Source: Planctomycetota bacterium | GTDB taxonomy: Bacteria; Planctomycetota; B15-G4; SIAN01 | Assembly: GCA_016795285.1 (NCBI GenBank) | Contig: JAEUIC010000047.1 | Location: 176,081-240,080 of the forward strand | Direction: 5' to 3' | Length of the DNA: 64,000 nt | Shown here: piece by piece, positions 55,542-63,925 of the stretch | Numbering within the stretch: position 1 is the stretch's first letter | Layout of the letters: every line of letters starts with the position of its first letter | Notes under the pieces: model-generated | Told to the model about the DNA's origin: nothing | The model's database searches: none | Seen by the model: only the letters and a program-made list of their open reading frames with translations | Program-made: the position numbers and the translations under genes

Positions 55542-56552
55542 TCACGCCGCTCCGGCGACGCGCGCGCGCCACAGCTCGAAGGCGATCCGCAACACCACAT
55601 ACGTGCCGATCAGCCAGTAGGCCGCTCGGTAGCGCCGGTAGTGGCGGGCGAAGCGCTGCGGCCACGCCTCGGGCAGCGCGCTGACCGCCGCGCCGGCGCG
55701 CCACCGCTCGACGTCGGCGGCCAGCTCGGCGACCGTCGCATAGCGAGCAGCGGGCGCGGCCGCGGTCGCCTTGGCGACGATCGCGCGCAGCGGCCGCTCG
55801 CGCCCGTCCGGCCAGAGCGCATCGACGAGGCGGCCGAGCGCGTGGACGTCGGCGCGCTCGTCGATCGGCCCGCCCGCCGCCTGCTCGGGCGCCATCCAGC
55901 CCGGCGTCCCCGCGCGCGCCTCCCCTTCCGCCGCCTCGGCCTTCGCCGGCGCGACTTCGCGCAGCGCCGCCTCGCCGCGCAGCGCGACGGCGAGCCCCCA
56001 GTCGAGCACCAGCACCTCGCCGAACTCGCCGACCATCAGGTTCTGCGGCTTCAGGTCGCGATGGAGCACGCCGCGCGAATGGGCGAAGGCGACCGTCTCG
56101 GCGATGCGCGCGAAGAGGCGATGGCGCTGCGCCTCCTCGAGCCCGCTCGTCATGGCGCGATCGAGCCGCTCGCCGCGCACCTGCTTCATCGCCACGTAGA
56201 CCCGCCCGTCGGGCAGCGTCCCGACGTCATGCACCGGCACGATCCCGGGATGCTCGAGCCGCGCCAGCACCCGCGCCTCGGCCAGCAGCTGCTCGGCCAT
56301 CGCGGCGGCGCGTTCCGGGACCGGCTCGTCGAGCACCTTGAGCGCGACGTCGCGCTGCAGCTCGCGATCGAACGCGCGCCACACCGTCCCCATGCCGCCG
56401 CGCCCGAGCGGCTCGCGCAGCTCGTAGCGCGTGGCGCCGAGGTCGGGCTCGTCGAGCACGGCGCGCAGCTGGTCGAGCGCCGCGTCGCTCAGCGGCGAGC
56501 GGGACGGCGTCGGCGACGCCGCGTCGCGTGTGGCATCGTCAGCGTCGTTCAC
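55542..56552 (-). CDS. Membrane-anchored Ser/Thr protein kinase (PknB/Hanks type)
   Basis: The 336-residue protein has GRGGMGTVW (about 50-58), catalytic Lys72 (VALKVL), HRDLKPQN with Asp166, and APEQ. The metal-binding motif is DWG at 184-186 rather than DFG; DWG occurs in some active planctomycete kinases. The C-terminus has one membrane helix at about 311-328 and then only eight residues, so no outside sensor domain is present. It starts at GTG 56552, overlapping the stop of the ECF sigma gene (GTGA). The pairing suggests that the kinase and sigma factor act together, with phosphorylation replacing an anti-sigma factor; that is inferred from context. Confidence 0.9.
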   Translation of the reverse strand: MNDADDATRDAASPTPSRSPLSDAALDQLRAVLDEPDLGATRYELREPLGRGGMGTVWRAFDRELQRDVALKVLDEPVPERAAAMAEQLLAEARVLARLEHPGIVPVHDVGTLPDGRVYVAMKQVRGERLDRAMTSGLEEAQRHRLFARIAETVAFAHSRGVLHRDLKPQNLMVGEFGEVLVLDWGLAVALRGEAALREVAPAKAEAAEGEARAGTPGWMAPEQAAGGPIDERADVHALGRLVDALWPDGRERPLRAIVAKATAAAPAARYATVAELAADVERWRAGAAVSALPEAWPQRFARHYRRYRAAYWLIGTYVVLRIAFELWRARVAGAA

Positions 56553-57286
56553 CTCGGGTCCACCCCGAGCAGCGCGCGCGCTTCGGCGCGGTACTCGTCA
56601 TCGTCGCTGCAGAGCTCCCGCAAGCGCGCCAGCACGCGCTCGCGCAACTGCCGGCGCACCGAGTGGAGGCCGTTGGTCACCTGCGTCACCGACCAGCCGA
56701 GCTCGCGCCCCACCTCCGCATACGACAGCTTCTCGAGCCGCCCGGGCGCCTCGAGGTCGTAGCGCACCAGCAGATGCCACAGCCGCTCCTTGCCGGCCGC
56801 GCGCAAGATCGCTTCCAGCTCGCGCAGCGCCCCCTCGAAGAGGCTCTTCATCCACTCGCGGTGGAAGTAGTCGTCCATCTGCTCGGGCGCCGGCGGCTCG
56901 AGGCCGGCCAGCTCGCCCTCCGCCGCCGCGAAGTCGAGCGAGAGCGGCGCCACTCCGCCGCCGCGCTTCTGCCGCTGCGCCGCCTCGCGCTCCTTGCCGA
57001 CCATGCCGTCGACGCAGACGCGCAGGAAGGTGCGGAAGCGGGCGCGTGCCGGATCGAAGCGGTCGAAGAAGCCCTTCTCCAACGCTCGCGCGAAGAACTC
57101 CTGCGTCCAGTCGCGCGCCTGCTCGCCGTCGGCGCGCCACTGGAGGCGCAGGTACTTGTAGACCGGCTTCCAATACGCCTCGACCAGCCGTTCCCAGGCA
57201 CGCTGCCGTTGCGGCGCGTCGCTGCTGCGGACCGCCAGCACCACCGAATGGCGGGTCAGCGGGAATCTCTCGGATGACGGCTCCAT
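56549..57286 (-). CDS. ECF-type sigma factor of the planctomycete kinase-linked kind
   Basis: The 245-residue protein has sigma region 2 (RQRAWERLVEAYWKPVYKYLR to DWTQEFFARALEKGFFDRFDP, about 26-82, then FRTFLRVCVDGMVGKEREAAQRQKRGGG). Region 4 is LSYAEVGRELGWSVTQVTNGLHSVRRQLRERV, about 190-220. A 60-residue linker separates them, longer than in classical ECFs. The form GWxxTQVTNGLHxxRR and the QEFFARxLEKG segment are typical of ECF groups that occur with Ser/Thr kinases in planctomycetes. ATG 57286 lacks a clear ribosome site. The promoter region faces that of the 1045-residue repeat protein (132-bp gap), a likely target. Confidence 0.9.
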   Translation of the reverse strand: MEPSSERFPLTRHSVVLAVRSSDAPQRQRAWERLVEAYWKPVYKYLRLQWRADGEQARDWTQEFFARALEKGFFDRFDPARARFRTFLRVCVDGMVGKEREAAQRQKRGGGVAPLSLDFAAAEGELAGLEPPAPEQMDDYFHREWMKSLFEGALRELEAILRAAGKERLWHLLVRYDLEAPGRLEKLSYAEVGRELGWSVTQVTNGLHSVRRQLRERVLARLRELCSDDDEYRAEARALLGVDPR

Positions 57287-57418
57287 GACGCGGCCATTCT
57301 GCCTGCGCACCAACACGGGCGTGAATCGGGACGTACTCTGCACCTTGCGCCACGGCCGCGAACCGGGCCGCAGCACGGCGTCCGCGAACCGCAATCGAAT
57401 GCAGAAGAGGGTCCTCCG

Positions 57419-60400
57419 ATGAAGCAGGCCGGCAAAGGGATCGCGTTGTTGTTGGTGGTGCTGGCGGCCGTCGGCGGCGTCGGCTTCTGGCTGCTGAACA
57501 GCGGCGGCCCGCAGAAGCTCGGCCAGACCCCGGGCGTCGCCAACAAGGCCGGCGGCTCCGGCTCGCAGGCGCTGCCCGATGCGGCCAGCGCGGCGAACCT
57601 CGCGCAGCCTGCGGCGCAGCGCGACGCGCAGCCGACCACGGCCGTCGAGAGCGCGCCGGCCGCGGCGGGCGCCAACGTGCCGACCGCCGAGTACCTCGTC
57701 GGCATCGTGGTCGACGAGAGCGGTCGTCCCGTCGCCGGCGCCGACGTCAGCTACGGGCCGGGCTTCCTCGCCTCGCTCGGCAATCGCGGCGGTCGCGCCA
57801 ACGCGCGCGGCGGCAACGGCCGCGGCGGGCGCGGCAATCGGGGCGGTCGCGGCGGTCGCGGCGCCTTCCCGTTCGGTCGCGCGGTCGAAGAGACCCCGCT
57901 CCCGACCACCAGCGCGAAGAGCGGCGCCGACGGGACCTTCCGCCTGCCGAAGGTGGCGCGCGGCGAGGGGCTCGAGCTGCGCGTCGACCACCCCGACTAC
58001 GTGGTCATGACCCGCAACGACCTCGTCCTGCCGGCGAGCGGCCTCGACGTCGGCCGGCTCACGCTGGAAGCGGGCGGCACGGTGACCGGCTTCGTCTACG
58101 GGCCGGGCGGCGCGAAGCTCGCCGGCGCCGAGGTGGTGCTGCTCGACGCGCCGGACGACGACGCCAATCGCCGCGGCTTCAGCTTCAACTTCAACTTCGG
58201 CGTGCGCGGCGATCGGCGCGCCACCAGCGACGAGGAGGGGCGCTTCCGCCTCACCGGCATGCCGAAGGGCAAGGCGATCGTCGAGGCGAGCTGCGCCGGG
58301 CTCTGCACTGCCGTCTCCGATCCGATCGAGGTGGTGCCGCTCCAGGTCGCCGGCGAGGTGATGCTCCACCTCGAGCGCGGCTACGAGCTGTCGGGCGTGG
58401 TCAAGGATGCCGCCGGCAAGCCGGTCGGCGGCGCCGAGGTCTACGTCGTCGACAACAACGACTGGATGCGGCTGGTGCGCAGCGGCGGCCAGCCCGACTA
58501 CGTCACCGATGACGACGGCAAGTACGCCATCAGCGGGTTGAAGGCGATCGCGCACGACGTCGCCGCCTCGGCCGAGGGCTACGCGCGCGCCAACCATCCG
58601 AACATCGACCCGTCGCAGGTCGCCACGCTCGACATCACGCTCGGCGCGACGCTCTACGTCGCCGGCAGCGTGCGCCTCAAGGGCTCGAGCGAGGCGCCGC
58701 GCAACGTGAAGGTGCAGGTCGTGCCGTGGTTCGGCAACGACAACATCCAGCTCCCCGGGTTCGAGGGCGAAGACGCCGAGAACAAGGTCAGCGAGGACGG
58801 CCGCTTCCGCGTCGAAGGGCTCGAGCCGGGCGACTACCGCGTGGTCGCGCGGGCCGACGGCACGACGCGCGCCCAGTCGGAGCCGATCACGATCGCCGAG
58901 GGGCAGAGCGTCGAGAACGTGGTGATCGAGGTCGATCGCGGCGCCACCGTCGAGGGGCGCGTGCTCGACCCGACCGGTGCCCCGGTCGCCAACGCCGACG
59001 TGCGCGCCTTCGAGCCGCCGCCGGCGCCAGGCAGCGGCGGCAACGAGTTCGTCATCGGCCGCGGCATCCGCATCGGCGGGCGCGGCGGGCGGGCCGGCCG
59101 CTTCAACTTCGACGGGCGGCGCAGCGCCGGTCGCGCGAAGACCGACAGCGAGGGGCGTTACTCGCTGCAGCACCTCCTGGCCGGCACCTACGAGGTCGAG
59201 GTGAGCCACGCCGACTTCGCGACGCTGCGCGGCACCACCGGCGAGGTCGCCACGGCGGAGACGAAGCGCGACGTCGACTTCGCGCTCGGCCGCGGCGGCA
59301 CCATCGAGGGGACCGTGGTCGCGGTCGACGGCTCGCCGCGCGCGGGCGATCGCATCGAGGTGCGCAGCAAGGCGATCAGCAGCGTGACGTTGAACGCGGT
59401 GAGCGACGCCAACGGCTACTACCGCGTCGACCACATCCCGGCCGGCGAGGCGGTCGCGACGCGCGAGGAGGCGCAGGCCGGCAACGGGCCGGGCGACATG
59501 GCGGTCGTCTTCGCCATGGCCGGCGCGGGCGGCGGTGACGACGATGGCGACGGCAAGACGGTGCTGATCGAGGAGGGGCAGACGGTCCGCGTCGACTTCT
59601 CGCAGGTCGAGAAGCCGGTGCTCGAAGGGATCGTCACCTGCAGCGACGGGCCGGTCGCCGGCGCCACGGTCACCGCCAGTTCGGGCGGCGGCGGTTTCGG
59701 CGGCCGCGGCATCCCGGGGATCTTCGGCGGCGGCGATCGCAAGGAGGCGACCACCGGCGCCGACGGCCGCTACCGCATCACCGACCTCGATCCCGGCGAG
59801 TGGCGCGTCTCGGCGCGGCACCCGCAGGGGCCCGTGCCGACCACGCTGAACGTGAAGCTCGAGGGCGGCGCGACCATGCGCCAGGACTTCGCGCTCGAGG
59901 GCGGCGTGATCGAGGGGCTCGCGGTCGGCGCGGACGGCAAGACGCCGGTCGAAGGGGCGACCGTCCGGCTCGAGCGCGTCGAGGGCGACGGCGGCGGCGC
60001 CACCACGACGGGCGAGGTGCGCATGGAGTTCGCCATCGCGGCCGGCGGCCCGCTCGGCGGCGGCGGCCGCGGCGCCCGCACGATGCGCTTCGGCGGACCG
60101 GGCGACGACAATTCGCGAGTCGCCTCGCAGCGCGACGGCTCGTTCCGCATCCCGTGGGTGCCGGCCGGCAAGTACCGCGTCCGCGTCACCCACCCCGCCC
60201 ACCTCGCGACCACTTCCGACACCGTCGAGCTGGCCACCAACGGCCATGTCGAGGGGTTGAAGGTGGCGCTGCCCGCCGCCGCGCGCTTGAAGGTCACGGT
60301 GCGCTCGAAGGCCGACGGACGGCCGCTCGAGGGCCATTCGGTGCAGCTCGGCAACGACGCCGATGGGCGCGAGTTCGGCTTCACCGACAGCGACGGCGTC

Positions 60401-60556
60401 GCGAGCTTCGACAGCCTCGCGCCCGGCGCCTGGAACATCACGGTGCGCGAAGGGGGCGGCCGCACCTCGCCGCGCGGGGGCCGCAACGACGGTGCACCGC
60501 AGAAGACGGTGACCTGCGAGGCGGGGCTCACCGCCGAGACGATCGTCGACTTCTAG
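57419..60556 (+). CDS. Large membrane-anchored protein with nine carboxypeptidase-regulatory-like repeats
   Basis: The 1045-residue product has one membrane helix (8-26), a Pro/Ala/Gln-rich linker (30-88) and then nine repeats of the carboxypeptidase-regulatory-like fold. They start VGIVVDESGRPVAGADV, VTGFVYGPGGAKLAGAEV, LSGVVKDAAGKPVGGAEV and similar, and end LKVTVRSKADGRPLEGHSV. Loops within several repeats are replaced by Gly/Arg-rich runs: residues 121-149 (many RGG and GRGG), about 545-565, 756-776 and 878-895. These are outside the cytoplasm, so they are not RNA-binding RGG boxes of the usual kind. ATG 57419 has AGAGGG seven bases upstream. The direct repeat CCGCGAACCG lies twice in the promoter, 26 bases apart. 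Confidence 0.87.
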   Translation: MKQAGKGIALLLVVLAAVGGVGFWLLNSGGPQKLGQTPGVANKAGGSGSQALPDAASAANLAQPAAQRDAQPTTAVESAPAAAGANVPTAEYLVGIVVDESGRPVAGADVSYGPGFLASLGNRGGRANARGGNGRGGRGNRGGRGGRGAFPFGRAVEETPLPTTSAKSGADGTFRLPKVARGEGLELRVDHPDYVVMTRNDLVLPASGLDVGRLTLEAGGTVTGFVYGPGGAKLAGAEVVLLDAPDDDANRRGFSFNFNFGVRGDRRATSDEEGRFRLTGMPKGKAIVEASCAGLCTAVSDPIEVVPLQVAGEVMLHLERGYELSGVVKDAAGKPVGGAEVYVVDNNDWMRLVRSGGQPDYVTDDDGKYAISGLKAIAHDVAASAEGYARANHPNIDPSQVATLDITLGATLYVAGSVRLKGSSEAPRNVKVQVVPWFGNDNIQLPGFEGEDAENKVSEDGRFRVEGLEPGDYRVVARADGTTRAQSEPITIAEGQSVENVVIEVDRGATVEGRVLDPTGAPVANADVRAFEPPPAPGSGGNEFVIGRGIRIGGRGGRAGRFNFDGRRSAGRAKTDSEGRYSLQHLLAGTYEVEVSHADFATLRGTTGEVATAETKRDVDFALGRGGTIEGTVVAVDGSPRAGDRIEVRSKAISSVTLNAVSDANGYYRVDHIPAGEAVATREEAQAGNGPGDMAVVFAMAGAGGGDDDGDGKTVLIEEGQTVRVDFSQVEKPVLEGIVTCSDGPVAGATVTASSGGGGFGGRGIPGIFGGGDRKEATTGADGRYRITDLDPGEWRVSARHPQGPVPTTLNVKLEGGATMRQDFALEGGVIEGLAVGADGKTPVEGATVRLERVEGDGGGATTTGEVRMEFAIAAGGPLGGGGRGARTMRFGGPGDDNSRVASQRDGSFRIPWVPAGKYRVRVTHPAHLATTSDTVELATNGHVEGLKVALPAAARLKVTVRSKADGRPLEGHSVQLGNDADGREFGFTDSDGVASFDSLAPGAWNITVREGGGRTSPRGGRNDGAPQKTVTCEAGLTAETIVDF

Positions 60557-60587
60557 TAACCTGCCCGCCCGGGCAGGGAGAGCAGCG

Positions 60588-61580
60588 ATGGTCGGCGGCG
60601 CGTCGAGCGGCAACGTCGTGGGCGGCGCCCGTTGCGGCGTCGTCCACGCGTTCGCGCTGCTCGGCAGCCTCGCCTTGCAGGACGGACCCGCACCACCGCC
60701 GCCCCTCGCGGCGGCAGCACCGAGCGACGAGTGGCGCGTCGTCGCCGCTCCGCCCGCGGCGGGCGACGCGTGGGAGGTGAGCAGCGCGCTCGACCATCAC
60801 CTCGTCCATCGTTTCCGGGTGCGCGGCGTCGAGCTGCGCGAGCACGAGCAGCTGGTCGCGGAGCGCGCCGAGGCGCTCGTCGAGTTGCGCGCCGACGCCG
60901 ATCGCGGCTTGGTCGCACGCATTGACTACCGGCAGCTCGACTGGCGGCTGCTCCGCGAGGGAGCCGATGCGACCGAGTCGCTCCCGGAAGCGCGGCGGAG
61001 CTTCGAAGTCACCCTCGAAGCGGGCGAACTGCGCGTCGTGCAGCTCGACCCGCGCGCCGGCTTCTCGCGCAGCGTCATCGGCAGCCTCGCCGACCGCGTG
61101 GCGCGCGACGCTCGCGAGGCGCTGCAAGGTGGCTGGCTGGCGCCGCTCCTCGCCGAGCGGCAGCTGGTCGAGGGCCAAGCCATCGAGGTGCCGCTCGAAC
61201 TCGGCGAGGCGCTCCTCGAGGAGGCGCTGGCCGGGGCGACGCTCGAGGCGTTCACGCTGACGCCGACGGCGCTGCGGCAGGAGGCCGGGGTCGCGTGCGT
61301 CGTGCTGGCCGCGGCCGTCCGCGCCACCCTCGCCCCCGGCGAACCGCTCGACGCGGGGGCCGACGGCGCGCGCCCGGAGAAGCCGCAGCTCGCCACCACG
61401 ACCGCCCTCGAACTCGCGGGCGAGTGCGCGGTGCGGCGCGACGACGGCCGTATCGTCGCGCTCTCGCTGTCGGGACCGCTGCAGTGCACCGGCAGCGCCG
61501 AGTCGGGCTCGAGCCACGTCGAGATCGCGGGAACGGGGACGCTCCGCTGGACGTACCGAGCGCTGCCGGCTCCGCGCTGA
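60588..61580 (+). CDS. Exported protein of unknown function
   Basis: The 330-residue product starts at ATG 60588 with GGGAG seven bases upstream, 31 bases after the large repeat protein, so it is probably in the same operon. The N-terminus has a weak signal-like stretch (GVVHAFALLGSLALQDG) and a Pro/Ala-rich piece to about 45. The rest alternates Glu/Arg-rich helices with beta strands. A recurring form is VELRADADRGLVARIDYRQLDW and LATTTALELAGECAVRRDDGRIVALSLSG. No motif of a known family is visible. Its last codons run into a 12-bp tandem duplication. Confidence 0.7.
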   Translation: MVGGASSGNVVGGARCGVVHAFALLGSLALQDGPAPPPPLAAAAPSDEWRVVAAPPAAGDAWEVSSALDHHLVHRFRVRGVELREHEQLVAERAEALVELRADADRGLVARIDYRQLDWRLLREGADATESLPEARRSFEVTLEAGELRVVQLDPRAGFSRSVIGSLADRVARDAREALQGGWLAPLLAERQLVEGQAIEVPLELGEALLEEALAGATLEAFTLTPTALRQEAGVACVVLAAAVRATLAPGEPLDAGADGARPEKPQLATTTALELAGECAVRRDDGRIVALSLSGPLQCTGSAESGSSHVEIAGTGTLRWTYRALPAPR

Positions 61581-61598
61581 TCGATGCGCTGATCGATC
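61575..61598. repeat. 12-bp tandem duplication at the end of a gene
   Basis: GCGCTGATCGAT occurs at 61575-61586 and again at 61587-61598. The first copy overlaps the stop codon of the preceding gene. Both copies contain the palindrome ATCGAT. It lies in the 74-base gap before the S9 peptidase gene. Confidence 0.7.
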
Positions 61599-61654
61599 CG
61601 GCTCCGGCTGCCGCGCACCGCCTCATCGACCCACGAAGAGAAGGAAGACCGTCC

Positions 61655-63850
61655 ATGAAGATGCGCCCGTTCGCGCTCCCGCTCGTTGGCACGCTTGCTG
61701 CCACCCTCGGCCTCGTCGCATGCGCCAGCGATCCCCACACGAGCGGCGGCGCGGGAAGCGGCGGCTCGGCGAGCGTCGACGACTCGATCCCGGCGCCGCG
61801 CGCGCCCGTCGCGACCCGGCCGGTGCCGCGGCTCGATCGCAAGCATCCGCTCAGCGTGCACGACCTGATCCGCTTCGAGCGGGTCGGCGCGCCGGTCCCG
61901 TCGCCCGATGGGCGGTGGATCCTCCACACGCGGCAGAGCTACGACGCCGACGCCAACCAGAAGTCGACCCACCTCTGGCTGGTGAGCGGCGACGGCAGCG
62001 TGAACAAGCAGCTCACCACCGCCAAGGGCGTGGCCGACTACGGTGCCGCTTGGTCGCCCGACGGCCGCGCTCTGCTCTTCAGCTCGTCGCGCGACGGCGG
62101 CGGCAAGGTGTGGCTCCTGCGCCTCGATGGCGGCGAGCCGCGCAAGTTCCTCGAGCTGCCGGTCGACGTCGACAACCTCCGCTTGAGCGCCGACGGCAAG
62201 CACCTCGCGTTCAGCGCCGAGGTCTACCCGGGCATGACGCCCGCCGAGACCGCGAAGCGCGACGCGGAGCTCGCCAAGGATCCGGTGAAGGCGAGGAGCT
62301 ACGAGTCGCTGATGGTGCGCCACTGGGACACGTGGGAGGACGGCAAGCGGAGCCACCTCTTCGTGCAGCCGCTCGAGTGGGACGCCGACGGCAACCCGAG
62401 CCTCGCCGGCGACGCGCGCGACCTGATGGAGGAGCTCGACGCCGACTGCCCGACCAAGCCGTTCGGCGGCGCCGAGGACTACGTCTTCTCGCCCGACGGC
62501 AGCGAGATCGCCTACGTCGCCCACGTCGGCGCCGATCGCGCCTGGACCACCGACCTCGATGTCTACGTCGTGCCGGTCGCGGGCGGCGAGTCGAAGTGCG
62601 TGACCGATGCGTACCGCGGCAGCGACAAGGCGCCCGCCTACTCGCCCGACGGCTCGCAGCTCCTCTGGCTCTCGATGGCGCGGCCGGGCTTCGAGGCCGA
62701 CCGACAGGTGATCCATGTGCAGGATCGCGCGAGCGGCGCGGTGCGGACCATCGCTGGCGACTGGGATCGCTCGGTCGGCTCGGCGCTCTGGACGCCCGAC
62801 GGCCGCACGCTGCTGGTCACCGCCGAGGAGGAGGCGCGCCAACGCGTCTTCGCGCTCGACGTGGCGAGCGGCGCGGTGCGCACGCTGCTCACCGAGCACT
62901 GGAACGACGGCCTCGCGCTGATCCCGGCGCACGGCAACGAGCCGGTTCGCCTCGCCTTCCTGAACGACAGCTTCACTGCGCCGGCCGAGCTCTTCCGCTG
63001 CGAGCTCGACGGCGCCGCTCGGCTGCGCCTCACCCGCGTGAACGACGCGCGGCTCGACGTGGTGGAGATGAGCGAGCCGCAGGACTTCTGGTTCAAGGGG
63101 TGGAACGACGAGAAGGTGCACGCGTGGGTCGCGCCGCCGGTCGGCTTCGAGGCGGGCAAGAAGTACCCCGTCGCGTTCGTGATCCACGGCGGGCCGCAGG
63201 GAGCGATCGGCGACCACTTCCACTACCGCTGGAACCTGAACGCCTTCGCCGGCGCGGGCTACGCGGTGGTCGCGGTCAACTTCCACGGCTCGACCGGCTT
63301 CGGCCAGGCGTTCACCGACTCGATCTCGGGCGACTGGGGCGGCAAGCCGTTCGAGGACCTGATGCTCGGGCTCGATGCCGTGCTGGCCGCGCACGACTGG
63401 ATGGACGGCGAGCGGGTCGGCGCGCTCGGCGCGAGCTACGGCGGCTGGATGATCAACTGGATCAACGGCCACACCGATCGCTTCAAGGCGCTCGTCTGCC
63501 ACGACGGCGGCTTCGACGAGGCGGTGAACTACTACACGACCGAGGAGCTCTGGTTCCCCGAGTGGGAGTTCAAGGGCACGCCGTGGCAGAACCCCGAGCT
63601 CTTCGAGAAGTTCTCGCCGAGCCGCCATGTCGCCGACTGGAAGACGCCGCAGCTGGTCATCCACGGCGCCAACGACTTCCGCTTGATCGACGCCGAAGGT
63701 CTCGCCGCCTTCACCGCGCTGCAGCGCCGCGGCATCCCGAGCAAGTACCTCTGGTTCCCCGACGAGAACCACTGGGTCCTGAAGCCGAAGAACTCGGTCC
63801 GCTGGCACGACACCGTGATCGAGTGGCTCGACCGCTGGCTGCTGCAGTGA
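61655..63850 (+). CDS. S9 family peptidase, predicted lipoprotein
   Basis: The 731-residue product starts at ATG 61655 with AAGGA eight bases upstream. Its signal ends in lipobox GLVACAS (Cys23), so it is likely lipid-anchored. Residues 50-480 form a TolB/WD40-like propeller (SPDGRWILHTRQSYD, SPDGRALLFSSSRDGG, SPDGSQLLWLSMA). The C-terminal alpha/beta hydrolase is of prolyl oligopeptidase type with Ser594 (GASYGGW), Asp674 (HGANDFR) and His706 (DENHW). Such dipeptidyl/acylaminoacyl peptidases cleave short peptides entering the propeller tunnel. The gene is the last complete one in the window and may be in one transcription unit with its upstream neighbour. Confidence 0.93.
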   Translation: MKMRPFALPLVGTLAATLGLVACASDPHTSGGAGSGGSASVDDSIPAPRAPVATRPVPRLDRKHPLSVHDLIRFERVGAPVPSPDGRWILHTRQSYDADANQKSTHLWLVSGDGSVNKQLTTAKGVADYGAAWSPDGRALLFSSSRDGGGKVWLLRLDGGEPRKFLELPVDVDNLRLSADGKHLAFSAEVYPGMTPAETAKRDAELAKDPVKARSYESLMVRHWDTWEDGKRSHLFVQPLEWDADGNPSLAGDARDLMEELDADCPTKPFGGAEDYVFSPDGSEIAYVAHVGADRAWTTDLDVYVVPVAGGESKCVTDAYRGSDKAPAYSPDGSQLLWLSMARPGFEADRQVIHVQDRASGAVRTIAGDWDRSVGSALWTPDGRTLLVTAEEEARQRVFALDVASGAVRTLLTEHWNDGLALIPAHGNEPVRLAFLNDSFTAPAELFRCELDGAARLRLTRVNDARLDVVEMSEPQDFWFKGWNDEKVHAWVAPPVGFEAGKKYPVAFVIHGGPQGAIGDHFHYRWNLNAFAGAGYAVVAVNFHGSTGFGQAFTDSISGDWGGKPFEDLMLGLDAVLAAHDWMDGERVGALGASYGGWMINWINGHTDRFKALVCHDGGFDEAVNYYTTEELWFPEWEFKGTPWQNPELFEKFSPSRHVADWKTPQLVIHGANDFRLIDAEGLAAFTALQRRGIPSKYLWFPDENHWVLKPKNSVRWHDTVIEWLDRWLLQ

Positions 63851-63870
63851 CCGCCTGACCCGCCCCCACG

Positions 63871-63925
63871 ACCGGTGGCGGGGTTGATTCTTCCGTCTCG
63901 GTGGCGGGGGGTGTTGTTAACGCGG
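63871..63925. repeat. 26-bp repeat family at the right end
   Basis: ACCGGTGGCGGGGTTGATTC and on to CCG at 63871-63895 matches 25 bases of the left arm at 21466-21490 exactly. GGTGGCGGGG recurs 26 bases later at 63900, so a second, degenerate copy follows. It starts 20 bases after the S9 peptidase stop. Beyond about 63925 the sequence becomes low-complexity. Confidence 0.85.
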
